64,000 bases of DNA from Panonychus citri (taxonomy: Eukaryota; Arthropoda; Arachnida; Trombidiformes; Tetranychidae): positions 1,922,001 to 1,986,000 of the forward strand of contig NW_026515540.1 of assembly GCF_014898815.1 (NCBI RefSeq), in the 5' to 3' direction. The notes under the pieces were generated by a model that saw only the letters and a program-made list of their open reading frames with translations, did not search any database and was not told the origin of the DNA. The position numbers and the translations under genes were made by a program. Shown piece by piece: positions 36,316 to 48,059 of the stretch; position 1 is the stretch's first letter; each line of letters begins with the position of its first letter.

Positions 36316-39300
36316 TCATGTCTCCTCGTCCAGATCGTAATCATAATTAACCATCGGATGGTAATTGTTGTAATTAAATGTCCGTTTGCCTAATTTACTG
36401 AACAGTCCACGATTCTGACATCGACAATTAGATCCTAGTAAATTGCATCGACATAAACCCGAACAACAATTCTGAGGTCGGAGGTCACAGATTCCTCTTT
36501 TCCTTATACAAGCTTGCCTGTTAATTAAGAGTAAAATAAACGTAACAATTAGCGACAATTTAACCAATACAATGTAATTGATTGTGGTGATCATTAAAAA
36601 AGTTTAATCCGTAATTTGATATTTTAATTATTGATCAATTTTTAGATCCAATTGAATTAATTGATGAAACCAAATATCAAGCTTTGTTTTAATCATATCA
36701 ATAACTTGGACAATTAGTTGAGATAAATCAATTCATTTGTTAATTAGCTTATTAGATTGTTAATCAAATTTGTTGGTCAAGTTAATTGTTGAAAAAAAAA
36801 GTAATTTCTACTTTCATTTTTAATGATTGAGTGAAAATAATTAACTAACAAGTTGGCGAGCAATTAAATTTCCTGTTTCAATTCCTATTGAATTTGTTAG
36901 CTGATTATTTCAACTGTTTAGTTAATTAACTTTTCGTTTCAAAGTTAATTTAGTTTAACTCAGTTTATTGATTGGTCACCATAAACAATTAACCTTTTAA
37001 CATTAATCACAACTAATTTCCTAAATGTTTTCAACTAATCATTAAAATGAAATGATTAGGTGAAAACATCAACATAGCCAACAATTAATTAGATTTCGCT
37101 AAATTAAATTAATAAAATGATCATTTGATTGAAAATCGTCAAGATTATAACTCAAGTGATTAAAGTCTAAGTAAAATGAGAAGTTAAAACAATTAACAAC
37201 AAACAAGTTGAACAATTAAGATGCTTTTGAATTAACTGTTCGTATCAATTTGCTAATATAAGTAAACAATTAACTAATTACTTACTTTTTACTGTTCTTG
37301 TGTCCAGATAATAGTAACTTGTTGATACTCTCGGTGTATCTTGATAACATTTCAGCAGTTAATTGACTATCTGAAATGATTAAGAAAATAAATCAATTAG
37401 TTAACCATGAAAAATGTTTTCCATTGGCAAAAAAAGGTAACAATTAGTCAACAATTTAAAAGTGTTGATGTAATTTGATCACCAATTTATATCATCAAGC
37501 CTGAAGCAATTAAATGGTAATATAGATCATAACTATTAATATAAAGCAAAAGTCTCAAATAACAATCAAATCAAATCATTTTGATTTTCTTGATTGTCAA
37601 AGCAAAAACAAATTAACAGTTATCATAATAACTTTTGCTTGGAGGATAAATTATTTTATTTACTAAATGATTCAAATCAATGTGACTTATTCAATTGTCA
37701 ATTGTATTTGTATTGATTGTTTTCATTGAACAATCAAAAATAATATATTGTTGTTTTCATCGTTAATTGTAAACAACAATTTACACGCCTCGGAGTTAAG
37801 ATTAACATTAGCTAAAGGTTATAATAGTTTTCTGGTTAGACAAACAATTAACGAGAAAAATTTAGGTCACTAATGGTGTAGGAATAACAATTAGCTTAAT
37901 CAAAGTTTGCTAATTGTTGACCAAAGATCAAATAATAATAAACATCATCACGATGTTGATGTCAACTAATCAGTTTGTTATTAAATTCACATGGAAAACA
38001 ATTAATCCAATGGATTAAATCAAGATGGAGGTGGGAAGGTGAAAGGTGAGTGATTATGATGATGAGGATGCGATCATGATGATGATGATAATCATCCTAC
38101 GCTCTGAAATAATATGTTGTCTGTGGAAACGATTGACATTCATTCAAATCATTTACTCTGATAATTTGTGAAAAGATTCATTAGTTAATATGGAGATGAT
38201 TTGAATCTTGGTTGCGTTGATTGTCAAGTAAATCAAATTGTCTCTAAATTGTTGTATGATAACAAGAGAAACAAATTGCAAATCAATTTGACATTTGGAC
38301 ATGATGTTAGATCACAATTTAGGTTAATTGTTCAACAAACTTATATATCAATAAACTTATATATGGTCAAGTATTTGATTAAATCGTCAATTCTTATCAA
38401 TGGTTAGGTTTTAATTGGAAACAATTAAGATAATTGTTAAGTTGTCGCGACAATTGCAGTGAGAAATTAAAGATAATTAATTTCTTTGTCTTGTTAATTG
38501 CTTGAATTAACAATGAGCCATTGTTAAATCTTTTTCAATGGTCAACTAGAATTAGTATTTTCAATAATCGATGGTCATTTGGTCAATTGATATTCCCCTT
38601 TTTCATCACATAATTAAACTGAGCACGTTTCTTATTGAAGAAACCGTGATTTAACCTGAATAAGAATAGAAACAATTAGTTGTATTAATATACTGATTTG
38701 ATTAACTTAGATCATGATGATTACTGATGATGAAATTGATGTTAATTAGAGATGAAACTTGTTACTTGTTAGTGAACTAACTTAATTGTTCAGAGTCTAT
38801 CAACAAATGTTTTCTTTTCGTGTATCTTGATTATCATCTTACCTTCAAGTTGTATTCAATATACACAAATAGGTAATTAATTTAATTATCAAATACTCGA
38901 ATAGAGTAAACATTTAAATTAATTACATCCCAACAAAAGAAGAGGTTAACTTGAATAGAATCACTTTTTCCATAGGATTTTTGATGTTACATGATAAATC
39001 CAAATATTAATCATGTATTGGATAGAGATGATGCCATTGGAATACACAATTAACTTTAAGTTATTGAAACAATCACTGGAATATTGAACTAACTTAATTG
39101 TTCAGAGTCTATCAACAAATGTTTTCTTTTCGTGTATCTTGATTATCATCTTACCTTCAAGTTGTATTCAATATACACAAATAGGTAATTAATTTAATTA
39201 TCAAATACTCGAATAGAGTAAACATTTAAATTAATTACATCCCAACAAAAGAAGAGGTTAACTTGAATAGAATCACTTTTTCCATGGGATTTTTGATGTT

Positions 39301-42300
39301 ACATGATAAATCCAAATATTAATCATGTATCGGATAGAGATGATGCCATTGGAATACACAATTAACTTTAAGTTATTGAAACAATCACTGGAATATAATT
39401 AGATTTTTGTTTTGAATATGAAATCGATCAGTTAATTTAAAACAATAATGAGATGGGTAAGACTATCATCACAATCACATTCAATTAGGAACAAAAGGAA
39501 GATGAAAAAAAAGGTGAAGAAGAAGAAAATTAAAAATAGAACTGAAACAATTAAGCTAATTAACCTTTCACAGCTCAAATTGGAATGAAGCTCATATAAC
39601 CAATGATTAGATTTAGTGGTAAGATGATTTAACAATCTATTCAACTGTGAATCAAAAATGACAAGAGAAAAAAACATCAAGCCGACATTTTGTCACATCT
39701 TTTTGTGTACATTAAAAAACGGCAAACAAAAGGCTCTTTCAACCATGGAATAGTTCAAAATATAGATTAACTATTAAATCAGAGAGACACACACAGAGAA
39801 AATGATAATTAAGGTTCTAAATTAACTGATTAATTTAAAATTAATAAAAATGAAACCAAAACCAAAAAGAAACAAATAAAAATCATCAAAATGACACTTT
39901 AGTTGGATGTTGATGTTAATCGTTGAATAATCAATTCCAATGATCCAACAAAATTGAACTTAAACTCGATTAGTAAATTGTTGAGGTGACACACAGAGAA
40001 AATTAAATTGTCCCAAATTAATTTCCAAAGATAGAAAATTAATAACAATTAAGAGAGAGAAAAAATTAGAATAGAAAATAAAAAAAAATCTAATTAAACG
40101 AAAAGGGGAAAAAAATAGTAACTAAAGGGCAAAGAATAGAAGGAAAATTTTACCGGGAAAATTAATTTCTTTTTCTTTTCCAACAAATTGTTGGATTAAT
40201 TTAATTGTTCTTTTGATTGTGATTTATTATTTTAATCGGTGTTGATTTATTTGAGAAAATGTTCTCTCATACAATTAACTTGATTTCTTCGGAGAAACTA
40301 CTTTATTAGATTTTGATTCTAATTTGAAATTATTTCTTTTTCTTTTCTCTCTTTATTGTGTCGCCATTTTCATTTCTTTGTTTACAAAAATGAATTTTTT
40401 TTCTTTCCTGTTTATTTTTAATTGTTTTCAATTAATTAACATTATTTGTGACGATGGAGATTCTTGTTTACGAAATCCTACTCATTAATTGCTCTTGTAA
40501 TATCACATGAGTTGTTTTTTGTAACATTTGTAATTTATCTTGCAACTAATGTTTGGTGTTTCTAAGGTTCATCATTTTTTTTCAATATTAATCAAAATTG
40601 TCGTGTTCATCTTTAATTACTCAGGATTCTCACTGTCACCAAGCAATTAAAAGAGAGAAAAGTTAGCTGGTAAAACAACAATTTCATTAACAGGTAATCA
40701 TCAATCTTTAGCTTTTTTCTTCTCTTTCTTCATTTATTTTAGTTCTCTCAATTTCCAGAAGTGTCTTCTCTTCTTCATCACAAAACTCACCAAGAAATTC
40801 AAGGTGTTCAAGTGAATCAGAATATAATCAACAAGAAATTCTCTGTCAACATTTGGATATATAAACATTGACAGTGTGACCATAAAGTCATTTCATTGGA
40901 ACAGTTATTCCAGCCAAAAATAGTAAAGAAAACATCAACTTATCATTTTGCTACAAAAAAGGAAATAAATTCAATTCTGTAATCATGAAAAGTGCCATTG
41001 TTATCATGCTATCATTGACTCTGTCAATCGCTGTCGTTGAATCAACATCATGTGCTGCTAATTACTGTGATATGGTTCGATGTGCCAATGTACAACCAGA
41101 AGACTGTCAACCAGGCACTAAATGGGTCGCCCGATACGGGATGTGTGGCTGTTGCTCTGGATGTAATAAGTTACTTCAATATGGCGAAGAATGTGTCGGC
41201 ATCGCTGGTGCTACCTCAGTGTGCGACGAAGGACTGGTCTGTACCAAATTGACCCAAAAAAGTCGCAAGACTCGATGTGGATTCTCTCACCAATTCTACT
41301 AACTAATACATTACCAACCAATCGACAAAGATGAAGAGTTAACATTATAATCAACAAGTTACAACAATTTCTCATTCTAATTTTCAAATTCATTGAATGA
41401 TTCGGTGTAACGATTATTTTAAAATATCATTTAGAATTATTAATATAACATAATTGAAACAATCAATTTCCACCTGACAATCTTTTTCCGTGCTCACTAA
41501 CAATCTACACTAAATGTCGACCTTTTTTTTATCCATCTCATCGATTCTGTTGAAATTTCGAAATCGATGAATAAATTTCCTCTCTCCCACCACAACCTAC
41601 ACCAGCGAAAATAAAAGTCATCATATTTTCTCTTTCAAAAAGAACTAAAAGAAAAGCAACAGTTGATTGTCATCTTTTTGCTCTCTTTCAAGAGGAATAT
41701 TCATCGCATGAAGAATATACATTTTCCTCTGAATTCGGGAACATTTCTGTTCACTGATTTCCAACAATCATAATCCATGAGAGAGTAAAGTGCTGAGGTA
41801 GATTTAACTGATTAATGGAATTAAAGTTTAGAAAAGAAAACATCAAACTCACGAGTTTTTCTTTAAACAATTTTCATTCTTAATCAACAACGAATAATAT
41901 TCATGGTAAAACCCACATGATGAACAACATGATTACTTGTGATGAACTTTTAACAATAATGGAAGAAGAATCCAAGCAAACATATACAAAGGAAGGAAAA
42001 AGATGGATAACGGATGAAGAAAAGATGATGAAGGACAAGGATGAAAGAATAGAACATCATTTTGATGGAGAAAAAAAGCCAACAGAAGAAAACGAATAGA
42101 CAATAATAGAAAGAAAAGTTAAATAAGATAATGAAAGAATTGGATGGAAAAATATTCTATTCTAATTTTCTTGACAAGAGAAAGAGAAACAATCAGTAAA
42201 CACCAACGTAGTTTGGACAATTAGGATCAATTGAATTAGTAATATTATTTTAAGAATTGAGGAAAACGGAAAAGAATTGGATTCTCACGTGGAAGGAGAA

Positions 42301-42656
42301 ACATTAAGATAAAACATGAGATAATTTTTCTAGAACTATTAATAACAATCAGAGAATTTGAATTGATTGTGATGAAACATTTTCTCTTCAAATGTATCAT
42401 ATTTTACTACCTGTTGCAAATATACAGGTAACAAGGAGAACGGAAATTTCATCATCTACGAAAATAATAATAATCTTAAACTTTTATTTTGCAAAAGTTC
42501 TGATGGCAGATATTCAATCCTTTCAGCAAATATCTCTTTCCAAATGGAATCAGATTTAAATCCAAGTAGATTCATTCAAACATTTCGACTCAAATTCTCA
42601 TTGATGCACTTGAGTTATCATATTTTCCTCATCCTATTACCTTTATCATCGTTTTC

Positions 42657-42692
<36 letters not shown>

Positions 42693-43662
42693 AGATAAAT
42701 TCATTGTGAATATTAATATAAAGTCCACAGGCTGATTATTTGTCAAAAGTAAGTCTATTTTCATGTACAAGAATTATGAATATACCAAAATTGTAATAGA
42801 AAGTGAGAGTGAGAGAGTATGAATGACAAGGAAGACAAAATGATAATACAAATTCAATTGATATTTGAATGACAATAGTTTACACTGTATTTGTACCTAG
42901 AAAATGATAATAATATGAATTTAACAAATTGTATAAAAATTAAATCTCTCATTTGAATGTAATATTTACTAAGGGACATGATGATTAGCACCATTGGTCA
43001 ATATTTACAAAGTTAATCATATTAAGCTTTTCATTGATAATTTCAATTTCTTATAAAATATTGCCAATCAATTTAAATTGTAGGTTAATAAATTTAAATG
43101 TTAATCATGAAAATTTTAAAGGTCAGATGATGAGCATAAATATTGGAAGCGATCAAACAATAATCTTAAAAGTAGTTAAATCAACATCTTGATTGTTGTT
43201 TGAATCGACAATTAAGCTTATTTAAGCTATTTGAGTAAATTAACATTCGATATGGATCGTTAATTGTTTAATGAGCCCAAAGTGTAATTTAATCAAAAAG
43301 CTTAAGCTAAATTCACTTTACAACAATTAATCTAAAAAAAAAGTACAAGATTATTAATGAAACGAAAAGGGTTGAGGATTAAATTGTTGAGAAATATTTT
43401 CTAATATGAAAACAATCAACAATTCCAATAACAATTAACTGATTCTTGAGGGATTCACACAACTTGGTGGAAAATAAAATTAAGAAAACTAAACAATTTG
43501 AACAAGCAATTAGATGATAAATTAAAGGTCACTCAAGGGATAAATAGACAAGGTCAATGGTCACTCACCACTTAGGCTGTAGTACGAAGTCATTGAACAA
43601 TTTTGAAAAGCGATTCCAATTAGCATAATTAATGAGAAAAACAAAGTTGTCACCTTGGCCAT
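36316..43662 (-). CDS. Agatoxin-like peptide (ALP) neuropeptide precursor
   Basis: Three exons with matching phases: 43569-43662 (start ATG 43660-43662), 37286-37370, 36316-36517, giving a 126-residue precursor. Exon 1 encodes a hydrophobic signal peptide (MAKVTTLFFSLIMLIG). Exon 2 encodes a short spacer (SQLTAEMLSRYTESINKLLL) ending at a KK dibasic site. Exon 3 holds a mature domain with eight Cys, including a CC pair and CRC spacing typical of an inhibitor-cystine-knot fold, then an RGLFSKLGKR segment with a GKR amidation/cleavage signal and an acidic tail. This arrangement matches insect and chelicerate agatoxin-like peptides, which are endogenous neurohormone-type peptides related in fold to spider venom peptides; nothing here indicates venom use. 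Intron 2 is about 770 bp and intron 1 about 6.2 kb. Confidence 0.82.
38773..39396. repeat. 312-bp tandem duplication (two copies)
   Basis: Copies 38773-39084 and 39085-39396 are nearly identical; differences seen include ccatagg/ccatggg and gtattgg/gtatcgg. They lie in the first intron of the ALP precursor gene. No exon could be supported inside the unit. Confidence 0.93.
40858..40864 (+). promoter_or_regulatory. TATA box of the IGFBP-like gene
   Basis: TATATAA about 125 bp upstream of the start codon; transcription would begin near 40890, leaving a leader of about 95 bases. Confidence 0.45.
40985..41302 (+). CDS. Secreted single IGFBP-domain-like / fungal-protease-inhibitor-like protein
   Basis: Intronless, 105 residues. 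It begins with a clear signal peptide (MKSAIVIMLSLTLSIAVVES) followed by 12 Cys in about 80 residues. The core GMCGCCSGCNKLLQYGEECVG matches the GCGCCxxC signature of IGFBP N-terminal domains and of arthropod fungal-protease-inhibitor-type and single-insulin-binding-domain proteins. Such proteins circulate in haemolymph and act in immunity or in binding insulin-like peptides; which applies here is unknown. A TATA box precedes it. It lies inside the large intron of the oppositely oriented ALP precursor gene and may be separately regulated. Confidence 0.85.
   Translation: MKSAIVIMLSLTLSIAVVESTSCAANYCDMVRCANVQPEDCQPGTKWVARYGMCGCCSGCNKLLQYGEECVGIAGATSVCDEGLVCTKLTQKSRKTRCGFSHQFY
41303..43568. other. 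ALP intron 1, 5' portion, no gene
   Basis: AT-rich, with a (CT)n tract at 42661-42689. Small open frames here are repeat-derived or Lys/Glu-rich low-complexity sequence and lack supporting signals. Confidence 0.5.
42661..42689. repeat. (CT)n microsatellite
   Basis: About 29 bp of uninterrupted CT in the ALP intron. Confidence 0.93.
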
Positions 43663-43671
43663 GGTGACAAC
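43646..43671. repeat. 26-bp near-perfect palindrome over the ALP start codon
   Basis: GTTGTCACC-T-TGGCCA-T-GGTGACAAC: 24 of 26 bases are self-complementary around the centre. It contains the start codon and the first four codons of the ALP precursor. In RNA it could fold into a hairpin; in DNA it could be a dimer-binding site. Confidence 0.8.
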
Positions 43672-44443
43672 GATTAACAATTGATGAATAACTCAGAGAG
43701 AAATTAAGAAGATGATGATGATTAGTAGAGAAATTAAGTTAACTCGGTGATTAGAGATGATTTAATAAAGGTAAATCCATTTAGAATATTATTTAAATAT
43801 GAAGACTCACTAAAAGGTTGAGAGAGAATGAGAGTGAGAGAGATAAAGAGATAAAGAGAGAGAGCTGTAGGTAGAAAAGATTATAATCAAGTTTATTGCT
43901 CGAAATTACTAATGTAACTAATTCGAACTTTTTTTTCCAGGTAAACTCTTTTGTAGAAAAAAAGTCGTAACAATTGAAATGCTCCATTATTTTTCTCTGT
44001 GTCTGCACATGCATTTTCCATGTTCTATTCTCACTCGATTTTCCTGAGTTCTTCTAATGAATAATCTTCCCATGTTTCGAATCTTGATCCGTGTAATGTA
44101 ACAGATTATCTACTCATTAGACTTTTGTTTTTCGCGACTGTACAAAAGGCTTAATTTGAGTAGAAGTTAATATGATTTTTTTTTGGATTGATAGGGAAAA
44201 GGGTTTGGGATAATTTTTTCTTATAACAATTTGGTTGTTTATGCTTGAAACGGATGTAATTTAATTTTAAATCATGTTAGTTTGATGATAAGAAATGGGA
44301 ACAAAAAAGTTATAGAAAAACGGATTGGGGAACTGGGAGTGAATATGATATTGTATTGTTAAGTTTTACAACGTTTTTAAGTTTGGTTATGTATGAGTAA
44401 ATAGATTGTTGGTTGAGATTAATGAAAATGTAGGTCCATGAGC

Positions 44444-45805
44444 TTAGGCTTGAGTGAATTTCCTGATAGCATCGAATACTTTAGTATCATTCATAAGGTA
44501 GAGATCAACTGGGAAATAAAGGAAATTACCATTATCACTGATTCGAGGTGATGGTTTGTTGAAATAAACTTTCACTGGTTCATTGTTGATTTTTTCCTTC
44601 ATGGCTTTGGTAGCTTCGGCTGGCCATCCATTAACAGGATCGTAGTGGACAAAGTGACAATTTACTGCCATCAGCTTTTGATTAGCCACAGATGCAGCCA
44701 TTGGCATGATATTTTCCAATTCAACTTCCGAAGTGTTGCCATAGTCAAGGTAAAATACTTTTACCTTTTCGACTGCATTTGGATTACCTTTAGGGTGGAT
44801 AACATCGATTATTCGTGCCCTGTACCAGTAATAATCTTCATGGAAACGGGCAGCACAAAACATGCCCACCTCAATGGTATCAAGACTGGTAATTCCTATA
44901 AGAGAAAGAAAAATTAAAAGGAAAGGTAATTAGGGATTGGATAAAACGAAAAAAAAGCCATCTAGATTAGTCGAATTTGTATTCTTACCTTTTTGAATCA
45001 ATTTGTCTTGTTCACGTTGAAGATTCATGGTGAAAGCGGCAACACCACCATAAGGGTGAACGTAAAAGTCGGACGGTGAATGAATGTAGGCAATGTCACA
45101 CTCTATCGATTTGTCTTTGGGAATCTTAGGAGGCTCAGGTTCATATTTAAACGGGTCGATCACAAGATTTTTGTGAGATACACCATTGGCCTTACCATTG
45201 GTGTGACCATGACCATTGGAATCTCCATTGGCTAACGAAGAGAAACAATAATGAGGGAAAAGAAGAAAATTTTATGTGACCACAAACAAAAAGAATTATC
45301 TAGAAAGAACTTACCTTTAACACCATTACCATTTGAATGGATCTTGGAGTCATTAAGAGTTAAATTCTCAAGTTTTCCAATAAATTCCGAGGCATTTTTC
45401 TCAATATCATCGATATTGACTAATATAAAATGAAAGAAAAGAAGGTAAAAATGAGAGAAAAGAACAAAATTGAAAAAGAAAAGAAAATGAACACTTACCA
45501 GTTTCCAAAAATTCTTTCAGAGTTGGTGACTGATTTTTCAAATCATCCAAACCTTTCTTTAGTTCATCGATTAGGCCAACCAAACTGTTGAGATCTTTAC
45601 CAACCTGAGGTTGTTTCTTGAAAAATTCTTCCATGGTTTCATTTTTTAAATGTTGAATTGTACGATCAAAAAGGGTTGAAATTAATTTCAAAGCTCGAGC
45701 TGAAGTGGTTGTACTTTGATGAGTAAAATCCATGACGGAATCTAATTCGGCTTGAAGCTTAACACGTTGAAGAGTTTTATTAAATTGAGGTCGAGCGATC
45801 GGCAT
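44444..45805 (-). CDS. Single Tudor-domain protein
   Basis: Four exons with continuous phase: 45499-45805, 45315-45419, 44989-45231, 44444-44895, giving 368 residues. The N-terminal 100 residues are helical and charged (LNSLVGLIDELKKGLDDLKN), probably a coiled coil, followed by a Gly/Asn/His-rich linker (ANGDSNGHGHTNGKANG). The C-terminal half is an extended (SN-like) Tudor domain: CDIAYIHSPSDFYVH, GMFCAARFHEDYYWYRARII, the core VKVFYLDYGNTSEVELENIMPM with the conserved DYGN, and the SN-like strand region up to the stop. Such domains bind dimethyl-arginine on PIWI and related proteins and act in the piRNA pathway and germ granules. Orthology to a named TDRD protein is not clear; the exact role is unknown. 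Confidence 0.85.
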
Positions 45806-47533
45806 CTTGGCTTTAAATACGAAACCAAATTAATTCCAAAAACTAATGACCAATTAGACAACAGCAAAGTTAGAAAAAAAAAGAAAGAGAATAAAACAAA
45901 ATAGAATAGAACAAAAAAAATTAGCTTTTTAAGCTTACAAATGTAAGAGAAGAAAAAATTACAAAAGAGAAAAAAGAAAGAAGGTAAAACTTACCAAACA
46001 CAAATTGGTCAAAAGAGAAAAGAACAAAACAAAAAGATGGAATTGAAAAAGAGAATAGAAAATGTAAATTAGAGAATAGAAAAAAAGCCGTTAAATCAAA
46101 TGAATTGAACGAAAGTCAATCAATTAGTGATTTCTTTTTAAGGGATTGGAGAGAGTTTTGAACCCACGATCGTGAGAGAGAAAAAGTGAGACAATTAGAT
46201 TAATAAGAGAGATTAAGATAAACAGAAAGTGGGGAGGAAATAAGAGTAACTGTTTAAAGATAAAATCTTAATTCTGGAATTAATTTATCAGAGATTAACG
46301 TTTTTCGAAAACAAAGTGGCTCCATCTCAGATGGAAAAACCTTATTAATCAAATTCGAATTTTTTTTTCTCTAATTAAACAAACTTTATTTTCTTAATTG
46401 TTTTAAATTTATTAACTTTTACTTTTATTTAATTAACTGTTTTCTAATTAGAATTTGTTGATTGTTTCCTTTTCTTTTGTTTTTCTTTATCTTCCATTGA
46501 TTAATTTGTTATTCTTTTTTTCTTTGTTTTCCCTGTTGTATTGGTTTTTCTTTCTTTCATTTTCTAAATTGTTTTTCTTTTCTCTTGTGAATTTGCTGAT
46601 TTTAAATCTCTAATCAAATACTAATTGTATCACTTTATTGGCTTTGTGATTATTTTTATTTGTCAATTCCAGTGTAATGGTCAATAGGTTAGTAGTGATT
46701 ATTAAATTCTGATTAAATATTTATCTTAATGTAGATTATGTGACTAATCCTTTTCTGTTTTGTTTTCCCTTTGCTCCATTTTAATGTTGATTTTTTTTCT
46801 CTCAACAACAACAACATCAACAGAAGAAAAGTGAACAACAAAAAGACAAATAGACTATTTAGTCAATCAAATTAAGATGGCGAATTGTCTATGGAATCCA
46901 AGGAAAATTGTTCTCCATTGGGAATTTAATTATGTTTAATTGGTTTCCATTTCAAATTGGGATTAATATCATTGAGGCCTAACAAAAATTCAGTGAAAAA
47001 CAAAACCAAAGCTCTTCTATATTCAAGGATATGTGAGTTATATTTTCCTTGAGAAATTGTTTAATCTGTTTTCTTAATTTGTTTTGTATAATTTATACTT
47101 TCAACTGATTACAATTACTTTTGTTACTATGATTAACTTTACAACAACTGATTTTAATCCATATTTGTTTTTCTTGTATAGATTACATGTGATTTCATTG
47201 GTATAATGTATTTGAATTTTACAATTTCGGTGAAAAGTTAAATGAGAGATTGCAAATTGTGTCATTTAACAGGATAACAATTCTAACATTCATCCATTTT
47301 AATCAATGGTGATGTGACATTGTGTTGATAATTAACGGTAAATAGGTAAGGTAGACAATCAGAAAAAAGCTAAATGGTAACAAGAGGTAAGTGATATGTT
47401 GATGAATGTTTAATGATGAAAATTTTTTGGTAAATTTGTTCAATGGAAATTAAAATTTGGTAAGATTAGGCCTTTGGTTTTTTTTTGTTTATTGACAATA
47501 TTTATTTTTTTCTCTGCTCTTATTTTATTTCTA
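45806..47533. other. Upstream of the Tudor gene, no gene
   Basis: 45.8-46.3 kb is A-rich (minus-strand leader); 46.35-46.8 kb is T-rich. An AAGATGGCGA word at 46874-46883 resembles a YY1/Pho site. No coding region seen. Confidence 0.5.
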
Positions 47534-47559
47534 ATATATGATTTGATTTGTTTTTCCTT

Positions 47560-47784
47560 TCAAACAGTTTCCTCTTTGATATATGGTTCCGATGGACTAG
47601 ATGGTTCTGGTGATGAAGACACGTAACGTCGGGAAAGATGAGGAGGGGATACTTGGAATCTAGATGATGGCATTGAGATCGCAGAGGCAACAGATGAACG
47701 ACGAGAGGCCACATTGAAAGAGAAACGTCTCATCGCTGGTCGTAATTTCATCCATGTCTTCATCATCACTTCATCCACATTATC
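47560..47784 (-). CDS. Terminal exon, duplicate copy 1 (unrecognised protein)
   Basis: Begins after a strong acceptor (TCTCCTTATTCTAG|GATAATG). It encodes a Ser/Arg-rich tail with RRFSFNVASRRSSVASAISM and ends YIKEETV-stop, a class I PDZ-binding C-terminus (T-x-V form). RRxS sites suggest phosphorylation. Where copy 2 has an acidic run, copy 1 reads DEVMMKTWMKLRP because of two offsetting indels. An AATAAA lies just downstream near 47524, so this is the last exon of a minus-strand gene. The upstream exons were not found; the parent protein is unknown. Confidence 0.55.
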   Translation of the reverse strand, partial: DNVDEVMMKTWMKLRPAMRRFSFNVASRRSSVASAISMPSSRFQVSPPHLSRRYVSSSPEPSSPSEPYIKEETV

Positions 47785-47831
47785 CTAGAATAAGGAGAAA
47801 GACAAAATATATGATTTGATTTGTTTTCCTT

Positions 47832-48059
47832 TCAAACAGTTTCCTCTTTGATATATGGTTCCGATGGACTAGATGGTTCTGGTGATGAAGACACGTAACG
47901 TCGGGAAAGATGAGGAGGGGATACTTGGAATCTAGATGATGGCATTGAGATCGCAGAGGCAACAGATGAACGACGAGAGGCCACATTGAAAGAGAAACGT
48001 CTCATCGCTGGTCGTAATTCCCCATCCATGTCTTCATCATCATCTTCATCCACATTATC
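47832..48059 (-). CDS. Terminal exon, duplicate copy 2 (unrecognised protein)
   Basis: Same acceptor and same protein tail as copy 1, ending EETV-stop, but with an acidic start (DNVDEDDDEDMDGELRP). The acidic version is more likely ancestral, since RRFSF-type tails often follow acidic clusters and the copy 1 segment is a frame-shifted version of the same bases. The message could use this stop and the poly(A) signal beyond copy 1. Upstream exons are not identified. Confidence 0.55.
   Translation of the reverse strand, partial: DNVDEDDDEDMDGELRPAMRRFSFNVASRRSSVASAISMPSSRFQVSPPHLSRRYVSSSPEPSSPSEPYIKEETV

Noticed and set aside
41794..41801. let-7-like seed TGAGGTAG
   Set aside because: The rest of the 22-nt sequence does not match let-7 and no complementary arm for a hairpin lies nearby.
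46874..46883. AAGATGGCGA as a gene start
   Set aside because: The frame from this ATG ends after about 18 codons and has no donor; at most a YY1-like site.
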